DNA of 5,770 nucleotides from CAYVUV01 sp964455095 (GTDB taxonomy: Bacteria > Desulfobacterota > Binatia > HRBIN30 > CADEER01), in contig CAYVUV010000057.1 of NCBI GenBank assembly GCA_964455095.1, forward strand, positions 1 through 5,770, written 5' to 3'. Below, piece after piece: positions 1 to 5,312 of this stretch (position 1 is the first letter of the stretch; each line of letters opens with the position of its first letter). Below the pieces are notes generated by a model. It had not been told where the DNA came from, did not search any database, and worked only from the letters and a program-made list of their open reading frames with translations. The translations under genes were made by a program, and so were the position numbers.

Positions 1-956
1 CGATCGCCCGCCTGCCCGGCCAGCTCGCCGAGGATGTCGACCGTGCGCTCGAGCTCGATCTGCACCGGCCCGGCGGTCTTCTTCAGCTTCTGCGCCGCCG
101 GGTGCGCCGGGCGATAGTCGGCCACCGCCGCCGCCATCAGCAGAATCTCCGCCGCCTCGATCTCGGCGCGCACGGCCGCGCGCATTTCCGCCGCGGTGGT
201 GACCGAGACGCAGCGCACGCCGTAGGGCGCGGCCAATGCGGTCGGCCCGCTGATCAACACCACCTCGGCGCCACGCCGCCACGCCGCCGCCGCCAGGGCG
301 TAGCCCATCTTGCCGGTCGAGCGGTTGGAGATGAAGCGCACCGGATCGATGCGCTCGCGATTCGGCCCCGCCGTCACCAGAATCTTTCGACCGCTGAAGT
401 CCTGCACTGCCACGGCGCGCTCGACCTCCGCCGCGATGTCGGCCGGGTCCGCCAGGCGCCCCGCCCCCTCGTAGCCACAGGCGAGGAAGCCGACCCCGGG
501 CGCGACGATGCGGCAGCCGCGCGCGCGCAGGCGCTCGAGGTTGGCCTGCACGAGCGGATTCTCCCACATGTGCACGTTCATCGACGGCGCCAACAGCACC
601 GGCGCGCGCGTCGCCAACAGTACCGCGCCGAGCAGATCGTCGCCGATGCCGGCCGCCGCCTTGCCGATCAGGTTGGCCGTCGCCGGCGCGACGACCACCG
701 CGTCGGCCGTGTCGGCGAGTCGGATGTGGCCGATCTCGGATTCCTGCGTCAAATCGAACAGGTCGGTCGAGACCGGCTCGCCCGACAACGTCTGCAGCGT
801 CAGCGGCGTGATGAACTCCTGCGCGTGGCGCGTCATCACCACCCGCACGCGCGCCCCGGCGCCGCGCAGCAAGCGCACCAGCTCCGCCGCCTTGTAGCAG
901 GCGATGCCGCCGCTCAGGCCGACCGCGATGGTCTTGCCTTCAAGCCGCGGCCTCAT
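1..956 (-). CDS. coaBC: CoaBC: phosphopantothenoylcysteine decarboxylase / phosphopantothenate-cysteine ligase (3' end outside window)
   Basis: Bifunctional coenzyme A enzyme: the CoaB half joins cysteine to 4'-phosphopantothenate and the FMN-dependent CoaC half decarboxylates the product to 4'-phosphopantetheine in the cytosol. The 318 visible codons cover all of CoaC and much of CoaB; about 80 residues are probably missing. Seen in CoaC: the N-terminal flavoprotein loop VGLSGGIACYKAAELVR (12-28), GHIRL with the expected catalytic His77, APSMNVHMW (123-131) with Asn127, and PGVGFLACGYEGAGRL (153-168) with the expected catalytic Cys160. Seen in CoaB: DPVRFISNRSTGKMGYA (204-220), AAAVADYRP (275-283) and a lysine-rich KLKK (290-293). 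The family usually has PAMN where this protein has PSMN, a mild change. The ATG is preceded by GAGGGGAG and lies inside the last codons of the upstream membrane gene (17-bp overlap), so it is probably translationally coupled. Identification is secure. Confidence 0.96.
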   Translation of the reverse strand, partial: MRPRLEGKTIAVGLSGGIACYKAAELVRLLRGAGARVRVVMTRHAQEFITPLTLQTLSGEPVSTDLFDLTQESEIGHIRLADTADAVVVAPATANLIGKAAAGIGDDLLGAVLLATRAPVLLAPSMNVHMWENPLVQANLERLRARGCRIVAPGVGFLACGYEGAGRLADPADIAAEVERAVAVQDFSGRKILVTAGPNRERIDPVRFISNRSTGKMGYALAAAAWRRGAEVVLISGPTALAAPYGVRCVSVTTAAEMRAAVRAEIEAAEILLMAAAVADYRPAHPAAQKLKKTAGPVQIELERTVDILGELAGQAGD

Positions 957-1941
957 CGCTCCCCTCGACCGACTCGACCTCGCGGAAACTGATGTTCTCG
1001 GTCCACAGCGAGTACAGGCCGGCGCCGATGACGCTGACGAACTGCACCAGGTGCGCAATCAGCGAGAACGCGATCGCATCGCTTTCGGCGACGCCGAAAA
1101 TCGCCAGCCCGAGCACACAGCCGAGCTGATACGACCCGATGTAACCGGGCGCCGAGGGCACCGAGACCGCGATCGCCACCACCGCCGTCAGCACCACCGA
1201 GCCGACCAGCAGCGGCACCGGCAGGTGGAACGCCTGGAAGGCAAAGACGTAGGTACTGGCAATCACCAGCCACAAGTACAGCGACCAGGCCAGCGCGCGC
1301 GCGAAGGCCGCGGGGCTGTCGAGCATCTCGAGCGCCTGCACGAAGCCGCGCACGAAACCGTAGAGCCCCTCGCCGATGCGCGCCGGCAGCGCGCCGCAGA
1401 CCCACTGGGCCAGCTGCAGCGCCCGCGCCTCCTGCCAGCGCATCAACGCGATCGCCGCGCCGACGCCGAGCGCCAGGGTCATGAGCATGTAGCCCCATTG
1501 GCGCACCTGGTCGGACACCGAGACGATGCTCGCCGCGATGCCGAACAGAAACAGGATGGTGAACATGTCGAAGATGCGCTCGAGCAGCACGCTGGCGAGG
1601 ACCCCGCTGAGCGGCAAGTGCTCGCGCCGGCTGACGAGCACCGGGCGCACCACCTCGCCGATGCGCAGCGGCAACACCATGTTGGCCATGAAGCCGATGT
1701 TGGTCGCCGCCACCAGCGAGCGCAGCGGCGGCACGCGCACCGCGTGGAGGAAAACGCGCCAGCGCTGGCCGCGGATGTAGAGCGTCCAGATGCTGATCGG
1801 GATGGTGGGCAGGATCCACAGGTAATTGGCGCCGCGCAGGGCGCGCAGGGCCTCGCCCCACTCGACATTGCGCACCGCGAAACCGAGAAATACTGCCGAG
1901 ACGACGACGCTGAACGCGATGCGCACGGCCTTGCTGTTCAC
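940..1941 (-). CDS. UPF0104 / LPG_synthase_TM (flippase-like domain) integral membrane protein
   Basis: A 333-residue polytopic membrane protein with about seven or eight hydrophobic segments (for example 7-23, 39-55, 117-142, 150-167, 218-238, 246-262, 270-285 and 290-312). Family signatures are RGQRWRVFL (58-66), NMVLPLRIGEVVRP (87-100), LLERIFD (119-125) and VPSAPGYIGSYQ (261-272). They place it in the PF03706 group, which includes the membrane part of MprF and many uncharacterised 'flippase-like' proteins. MprF-type members move lipids across the membrane; for this protein translocation is inference. There is no C-terminal aminoacyl-transferase domain, so it is not a full lysyl-PG synthase. 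The GTG start at 1941 is chosen because it overlaps the upstream stop as GTGA and follows a GAGGT Shine-Dalgarno; the frame is open further upstream, but that stretch runs inside the upstream small gene and is not membrane-like. The tail is acidic (EVESVEGSDE). Its co-transcribed partner is a CDP-alcohol phosphatidyltransferase, which suggests lipid handling. Confidence 0.88.
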   Translation of the reverse strand: MNSKAVRIAFSVVVSAVFLGFAVRNVEWGEALRALRGANYLWILPTIPISIWTLYIRGQRWRVFLHAVRVPPLRSLVAATNIGFMANMVLPLRIGEVVRPVLVSRREHLPLSGVLASVLLERIFDMFTILFLFGIAASIVSVSDQVRQWGYMLMTLALGVGAAIALMRWQEARALQLAQWVCGALPARIGEGLYGFVRGFVQALEMLDSPAAFARALAWSLYLWLVIASTYVFAFQAFHLPVPLLVGSVVLTAVVAIAVSVPSAPGYIGSYQLGCVLGLAIFGVAESDAIAFSLIAHLVQFVSVIGAGLYSLWTENISFREVESVEGSDEAAA

Positions 1942-2120
1942 GACGCCACCTCGCGCGGGGCCTGCAGCGACTGCCACACCCCCGCCGCAAACAGCGCCGC
2001 GCCGATCATCAGCAACAGCCGTCCCAACCACAGCGCCGAGCTGTCGAGCACCACCCCGGCGCCCAGCATCCAGGTGAAATAGCCCCACACCCGCCACCCC
2101 TTGCCGCGCAACTCACGCAT
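1938..2120 (-). CDS. Small two-helix membrane protein, 60 aa, unknown function
   Basis: I do not recognise this protein. It is 60 residues long: a short basic N-terminus (MRELRGKGWR), a hydrophobic stretch at about 11-25, a short polar turn with Asp26 and two serines (DSS), a second hydrophobic helix at about 30-48, and a polar tail. A two-helix hairpin with both ends on the cytoplasmic side is the simplest topology under the positive-inside rule. Three things support a real gene: GGGAGA five bases before the ATG, an 8-bp overlap with the end of the CDP-alcohol phosphatidyltransferase gene, and a GTGA overlap with the start of the UPF0104 gene. These junctions imply coordinated translation with both neighbours. 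A helper or subunit of one of them is an inference. The alternative, a chance ORF, is less likely because without it a gap of about 170 bp would separate two otherwise tightly packed genes. Confidence 0.72.
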   Translation of the reverse strand: MRELRGKGWRVWGYFTWMLGAGVVLDSSALWLGRLLLMIGAALFAAGVWQSLQAPREVAS

Positions 2121-2847
2121 GCCGATCTCCCGCCAGCTCGCGGCTGATGTAGACGATACGCTGCACCGCCGTCAGGTTGCCCAACACCGCCAGCACCAGC
2201 ACCGTGCCGGCGAGGAGTCCGTGGTGGCCACCGAAGAGGTGGACGGCGATCGAGCTGAAGATCGAGCCGAAGCCGAGCAGCACGAAGCGCTCCGGCCGTT
2301 GCAGCAGGCCGATCTCGCAGCGCACGCCGAGCCCTTCGGCGCGCGCGCGGGCGTAGCTCACCATCATGCCACCGAGGATCGCGAACAGCGTCGCCCAGAC
2401 GATCCAGCCGGAGCGAAAGAACACGATGATGCCCAGGTAGCCGAAAAATTCGGCGTAGCGATCGATCACCGAATCGAGGAACGCGCCGCGCCGGCTGTCG
2501 CCGTTGGTGCGCCGCGCCACCTTGCCGTCGAGGATGTCGAGCGTGCCGGTGAACAGGACCAGAAACCCGGCGGTGTAGATCACGCCGGTGGCATAGGCGA
2601 TGGCGCTGAACAGGCTGGCGGCGATCTGCGCGTACGTAATCGCGATCGGCGGCACGCCGCGCTCGGCGAACAGGTCGACGAACGGATCGAGGTTGCTGAA
2701 GTACCACGCCCGCACGCGCGAGCCGAGCATGCGCGAGCCGCGCACGTCGGAGGTGTCCGGATGCGCGCGGGCAAAGGCGCGGATGCCGATCACCAGGGTG
2801 CCGAAGATGAGCGCCAGGTTGAACAGCGCGAAGGAGGAACGTGACAT
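2113..2847 (-). CDS. CDP-alcohol phosphatidyltransferase family membrane enzyme
   Basis: This family transfers the phosphatidyl group from a CDP-lipid (usually CDP-diacylglycerol) to an alcohol acceptor in the cytoplasmic membrane; members include PgsA, PssA and phosphatidylinositol-phosphate synthases. The 244-residue protein has the complete catalytic signature D-x2-D-G-x2-A-R-x8-G-x3-D-x3-D at residues 104-129 (Asp104, Asp107, Gly108, Ala111, Arg112, Gly121, Asp125, Asp129), so it should be active. An extra hydrophobic segment precedes the core at about 6-23. The core helices follow at about 66-90, 93-108, 132-147, 148-165, 187-206 and 211-226. SYARARAEGLGV and LLQRPERFVLLGFGS downstream are typical of the family. 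The acceptor alcohol cannot be read from sequence. The ATG at 2847 is the only start candidate after the last upstream gene; its Shine-Dalgarno is poor, the nearest GAGGAG being about 17 bases away. It lies 25 bp after the VOC gene and overlaps the small membrane gene by 8 bp. Confidence 0.93.
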   Translation of the reverse strand: MSRSSFALFNLALIFGTLVIGIRAFARAHPDTSDVRGSRMLGSRVRAWYFSNLDPFVDLFAERGVPPIAITYAQIAASLFSAIAYATGVIYTAGFLVLFTGTLDILDGKVARRTNGDSRRGAFLDSVIDRYAEFFGYLGIIVFFRSGWIVWATLFAILGGMMVSYARARAEGLGVRCEIGLLQRPERFVLLGFGSIFSSIAVHLFGGHHGLLAGTVLVLAVLGNLTAVQRIVYISRELAGDRHA

Positions 2848-2872
2848 AGAAACCGGCGCCGGATCTCCTCGC

Positions 2873-3298
2873 TCACCCGCCGGACGGGGCGAGCAACCCC
2901 TTGCCCGGCACGTGGTTGCACTCGAGCCGAATGCCGTCGGGGTCCTCGAACAGCACCGAGTAGTACCCCGGCGCCCAGACCCCCTCCTCGGGCGGGTGCA
3001 CGATCGTCGCGCCCATCTCGCACAACAGCCCGTGCAGTGCGTCGATGTCGGCCCGCTCGCGGGCGCGGAAGCAGACGTGGTGCAGCCCGACGCGCTGCTG
3101 GACGAAGCGCTCCTGGCGGAACGCGTCGTCGCCCTTGACGATGCCGACCGCCGTGCGCCCACCGACGTAGTACAGCATCACGTCGCTCTGGATCACCGCC
3201 TGCAGACCGAGAAAGGCGAGCAGGCGTTCGTAGAACGGCGCGCAGGCGGCGAAGTTGCTCACCGTGAGCATGACGTGCGCAATGCCGTTGATCTCCAT
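2873..3298 (-). CDS. VOC superfamily (glyoxalase/dioxygenase-fold) protein
   Basis: A 141-residue protein with two beta-alpha-beta-beta-beta modules of the vicinal oxygen chelate fold. The first module starts at INGIAHVMLTVSNF (3-16) and the second at VGLHHVCFRA (70-79). The second ends in GYYSVLFEDPDGIRLE (111-126), a very typical VOC strand pair. Likely metal ligands are His8, His74 and Glu126. The usual ligand position in the fourth strand of module one falls near GGRTAVGIV (46-54), where no His, Glu or Gln is seen, so the metal site may have only three protein ligands. The substrate is unknown: glyoxalase I, epimerases, ring-cleaving dioxygenases and fosfomycin-type enzymes all share this fold. 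The ATG at 3298 is chosen because HVMLTV then falls at the usual position near the N-terminus and a GGGGAGAG lies 10 bases upstream; the frame remains open for 18 more codons. Its link to the neighbouring genes is unclear. Confidence 0.88.
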   Translation of the reverse strand: MEINGIAHVMLTVSNFAACAPFYERLLAFLGLQAVIQSDVMLYYVGGRTAVGIVKGDDAFRQERFVQQRVGLHHVCFRARERADIDALHGLLCEMGATIVHPPEEGVWAPGYYSVLFEDPDGIRLECNHVPGKGLLAPSGG

Positions 3299-3355
3299 GA
3301 ATTCGATGCTCTCCCCAGGCCCGCGGGCGACCGGGCCAGCCGGTGTGCGCAACCG

Positions 3356-3688
3356 CTACTTGCGCATGCGCGACGGAAACGACTCGCCGAACGCGACCTC
3401 AGGGTGCAGGTGGCGCGCCCGCTCGATCAACTGCGCCTCGCTCTCGACCAGGTTGGGGTCTGGCAGGCAGCAATCGACCGGACACACCGCCGCGCACTGC
3501 TCCTTCTCGAAGAACCCGACGCATTCCGTGCACTTCTCCGCCGCGATGTAGTAGGTGTCCTGCCGCACCGCCGCATGCGTCGCGCCGCCCAGCTCCCAGG
3601 GCGCCCCGCCCTCGTAGATCGCCGCGTTCGGGCACTCGGGTTCGCAGGCGCCGCAGTTGATGCACTCTTCCGTGATCATCGTCGCCAT
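3356..3688 (-). CDS. YfhL-like 2[4Fe-4S] ferredoxin with inter-cluster insertion
   Basis: A 110-residue electron-transfer protein, probably cytosolic. The first cluster motif is C9-x2-C12-x2-C15-x3-C19-P. The second is C53-x2-C56-x8-C65-x3-C69-P, with the long loop between its second and third cysteines that marks YfhL / Allochromatium-type ferredoxins. KCTECVGFFEKEQCAAVCP and the following VDCCLPDPNLVES match that family closely, with two further cysteines at 73 and 74. Compared with E. coli YfhL (86 residues from memory), about 15 extra residues lie between the clusters, roughly 27-44, and the C-terminus is extended. The ATG at 3688 follows GGGAGG by 10 bases; an in-frame Met4 is an alternative start. 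An ATG ten bases upstream is out of frame and ignored. The gene follows Mrp and DUF971 genes, so donating electrons to Fe-S assembly is plausible but not shown. The stop is TAG. Confidence 0.93.
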   Translation of the reverse strand: MATMITEECINCGACEPECPNAAIYEGGAPWELGGATHAAVRQDTYYIAAEKCTECVGFFEKEQCAAVCPVDCCLPDPNLVESEAQLIERARHLHPEVAFGESFPSRMRK

Positions 3689-3722
3689 GGGCGACCATCC
3701 TCCCGCTCGGTGAAACGCGCGG

Positions 3723-3751
3723 ACGCTACCATACGCCCCGCGGAGGGTAAA
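3723..3751 (-). promoter_or_regulatory. Candidate sigma70-type promoter for the ferredoxin gene
   Basis: On the minus strand TTTACC (3751-3746) is separated by exactly 17 bases from TAGCGT (3728-3723). This gives four of six matches to the -35 and three of six to the -10, including the key TA and final T. Transcription would start near 3716, leaving a leader of about 28 bases that contains the GGGAGG Shine-Dalgarno. It lies in the longest gap of the minus-strand run (98 bp), so the ferredoxin and downstream genes may be transcribed independently of Mrp. Confidence 0.38.
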
Positions 3752-3786
3752 CCGGGATCGGACCGCGCGAGCGCCGCGCGCCGCCC

Positions 3787-4845
3787 TCAGCCGACGATGC
3801 GCGGCGCCGGGGCCTGGTCGCGCTCGGCATCGATGGCATCGAGCACGCGCTGGGCAATGTCCAGGTATTGCCGGCTGACCGGGTGGGTCGGCTCCGCCAC
3901 GACGATGGGCGTGCCCGCATCCCCCCCGGCACGGATCTCGGGCCGCAGCGGGATCTCGCCGAGCAACGGCAGGCCGTACTCGCGCTCGAGGCGAGCGCCG
4001 CCGCCGCTGCCGAAGACGTCCTCGCGGGTATGGCAGTGCGGGCACTCGTAGTAGCTCATGTTCTCGATCACGCCGAGCACCGGCGTGTTGACCTGGTTGA
4101 ACATCGCCACGCCGCGCTCGACGTCGAGCAATGACACATCCTGCGGCGTGGTGACGACGACCCCACCGGACAACGCCACTTGCTGCACCAGCGTCAGCTG
4201 CGCGTCACCGGTGCCCGGCGGCATGTCGATGAGCAGCACGTCCAGCTCGCCCCATTGCACGTCCTTGAGGAACTGGCGCAGCAACCCGGTAACCAGCGGG
4301 CCACGCCAGATCACCGGCGTGTTGTCGTCGACGAAGAAGCCCATCGAGATCACCTTCACGCCGTAGCGCTCCAGCGGCACCACCTGGCTCTTGTCGACCA
4401 CGCGCGGCCGGCCGGAGAGGCCGAGCATCATCGGCATGCTGGGACCGTACACGTCGGCGTCGAGCAGGCCGACGCGCAAGCCGAGCTGGGCCATGGCACA
4501 GGCGAGGTTCACCGCCACGGTCGACTTGCCCACACCGCCCTTGGTGCTCGACACCGCGACGATGTCGCGCACGCCCGGCAACGGCGCCGCTTCGGCGGCG
4601 GCACCGGCGCGCAACAGCTGCACGTCGACCGATGCGACGCCCTCGAGCGCCCCGACGACGCGCCGAATGTCCTCGACCGTCGCCTGCACCACGCCCGGCG
4701 GCAACGGCCCCGGCACCAGCTGCACCGTCACGGCGCCGTCGCGAATGCCGACCTCGCGCACCATGCCGGCGGCGACGATGTCGCGGTTCAACCCGACCGG
4801 GCGCACCTCGGTCAGGCGCTCGCGCACGTCATCGATCGTCGTCAT
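3787..4845 (-). CDS. mrp: Mrp/ApbC/NBP35-type P-loop Fe-S cluster carrier ATPase
   Basis: A 352-residue cytosolic protein of the MinD/Mrp class. Known members bind a [4Fe-4S] cluster at a dimer interface and pass it to target apoproteins, with ATP hydrolysis. The N-terminal 80 residues form a MIP18/DUF59-like domain. The ATPase domain follows, with the deviant Walker A TKGGVGKST (101-109; Lys102 and Lys107), switch I LLDADVYGPSMP (127-138), switch II/Walker B DVLLIDMPPGTGDAQ (202-216), ENMSYYECPHC (261-271) with the cluster-binding pair Cys268/Cys271, and FGSGGGARL (278-286). These are hallmark Mrp motifs, so function should be retained. The DUF59 part lacks the usual DPE and PACP signatures (see findings). 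The ATG at 4845 overlaps the DUF971 stop as ATGA and follows GGAAAGG; the frame is open to 5124, but that extension covers the DUF971 gene and is compositionally noise. Translational coupling to DUF971 is likely. Confidence 0.96.
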   Translation of the reverse strand: MTTIDDVRERLTEVRPVGLNRDIVAAGMVREVGIRDGAVTVQLVPGPLPPGVVQATVEDIRRVVGALEGVASVDVQLLRAGAAAEAAPLPGVRDIVAVSSTKGGVGKSTVAVNLACAMAQLGLRVGLLDADVYGPSMPMMLGLSGRPRVVDKSQVVPLERYGVKVISMGFFVDDNTPVIWRGPLVTGLLRQFLKDVQWGELDVLLIDMPPGTGDAQLTLVQQVALSGGVVVTTPQDVSLLDVERGVAMFNQVNTPVLGVIENMSYYECPHCHTREDVFGSGGGARLEREYGLPLLGEIPLRPEIRAGGDAGTPIVVAEPTHPVSRQYLDIAQRVLDAIDAERDQAPAPRIVG

Positions 4846-5189
4846 GTCGCCTTTCCGGCCGCCGCGACCGCCGCCGGGTGGCAGCGGTCGCACGGGCAGA
4901 GCTCGCGCAGCGTCTGGTAGCTGTAGATGCCCGTGTCGTGTCCATCGCTCCACTGCATGCTGACCGCATAGCGCCCGACCAGGCCGATTTGCACGGCGTA
5001 GAGCTCGGCCCCCTGCCCGCGCGCCACCGGCAGCGAGTGCCGCGGCCGCTCGCGACACTCGGCACACGGGCAGTGATCGCGCAGCAACTGGTTGGCGTAC
5101 TCGGACTGGTGACCGTCGCTCCACAGGATGCGCAGCGACTGCGTCCCCAGGCGGCGGATCTCCGCGGGCACCGGCAACCGACTGGACAT
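4842..5189 (-). CDS. DUF971 (gamma-butyrobetaine hydroxylase-like N-terminal domain) protein
   Basis: A 115-residue single-domain protein. DUF971 occurs alone in many bacteria, at the N-terminus of gamma-butyrobetaine hydroxylase, and at the C-terminus of HCF101, a chloroplast Mrp-type Fe-S carrier. Two copies of one motif can be seen: WSDGH (23-27) followed by CPCAEC (40-45), and WSDGH (80-84) followed by CPCDRC (98-103). In human BBOX1 the zinc ligands (from memory) are Cys38, Cys40, Cys43 and His82. Here Cys40, Cys42, Cys45 and His84 keep the same spacing, so a metal site is very likely; the second cysteine group may add another. The gene ends in a 4-bp ATGA overlap with mrp, which suggests a partner role in Fe-S transfer, although the biochemical role of lone DUF971 proteins is not settled. 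The Shine-Dalgarno is weak: TTAGG lies 10 bases before the ATG and may instead be part of a -10 box. Confidence 0.92.
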   Translation of the reverse strand: MSSRLPVPAEIRRLGTQSLRILWSDGHQSEYANQLLRDHCPCAECRERPRHSLPVARGQGAELYAVQIGLVGRYAVSMQWSDGHDTGIYSYQTLRELCPCDRCHPAAVAAAGKAT

Positions 5190-5197
5190 GATCGCGG

Positions 5198-5226
5198 AAC
5201 CTAACGGCTCACCAGTGCAAAAGCAA
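5198..5226 (-). promoter_or_regulatory. Candidate promoter of the DUF971-mrp operon, possibly leaderless
   Basis: On the minus strand TTGCTT (5226-5221) and TAGGTT (5203-5198) are separated by 17 bases. The -10 has the TAnnnT pattern. Its last base lies only eight bases before the DUF971 ATG, so transcription would start within about two bases of the start codon. The box matches are modest, so the call is tentative. Confidence 0.33.
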
Positions 5227-5263
5227 CGCGCGCTGCGCCGTGTCGCAGGCGGCTTCCGTTACC

Positions 5264-5292
5264 TTGACAGCGGATGGCAATCTGAACATTAT
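5264..5292 (+). promoter_or_regulatory. Sigma70-type promoter of the polyprenyl diphosphate synthase gene
   Basis: TTGACA (5264-5269), a perfect -35, is followed after exactly 17 bases by CATTAT (5287-5292), four of six matches to TATAAT. Transcription would begin near 5299, just before the AAGGA Shine-Dalgarno (5301-5305), giving a very short leader of about 14 bases. This is the most convincing promoter in the window. It lies in a divergent 123-bp region shared with the minus-strand DUF971 gene, and it stands out as A/T-richer than the surroundings. Confidence 0.65.
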
Positions 5293-5312
5293 CGCCGTCA
5301 AAGGAATCATCG

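Noticed and set aside
582..590. PSMN instead of PAMN in the CoaC active site
   Set aside because: Ala to Ser is conservative and the catalytic Asn, His and Cys are all present, so no functional loss is expected.
904..2082. A 392-codon plus-strand open frame
   Set aside because: It is antisense to the UPF0104 gene and the small membrane gene. The translation is rich in Asp, Arg, His and Gln with no motif, typical of a shadow frame.
2853..2862. Perfect 10-bp palindrome CCGGCGCCGG between the VOC and phosphatidyltransferase genes
   Set aside because: Too short to form a stable hairpin with a proper loop. It could be an operator, but chance occurrence in G+C-rich DNA explains it.
2848..3162. 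N-terminal extension of the phosphatidyltransferase to 349 residues
   Set aside because: It overlaps the VOC gene out of frame and has a Ser/Arg-rich, low-information composition.
3318..3337. GGCCCG / CGGGCC inverted repeat upstream of the VOC gene
   Set aside because: Six base pairs with an eight-base loop and no T-run; not convincing as a terminator or riboswitch.
3764..3780. CGCGCG stem with a five-base loop just after mrp, as a terminator
   Set aside because: The stem is only six base pairs with no T-run after it, and such palindromes are expected by chance in this composition.
2600..4051. A 483-codon open frame on the plus strand
   Set aside because: It runs antisense through the mrp, ferredoxin, VOC and phosphatidyltransferase genes, which all have clear family motifs. 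Its translation is Arg/Ala/His-rich without any domain. It is a product of high G+C.
4846..5124. N-terminal extension of Mrp to give 445 residues
   Set aside because: The extra 93 codons lie within the DUF971 gene in another frame. The ATGA junction and Shine-Dalgarno at 4845 fit the usual Mrp N-terminus.
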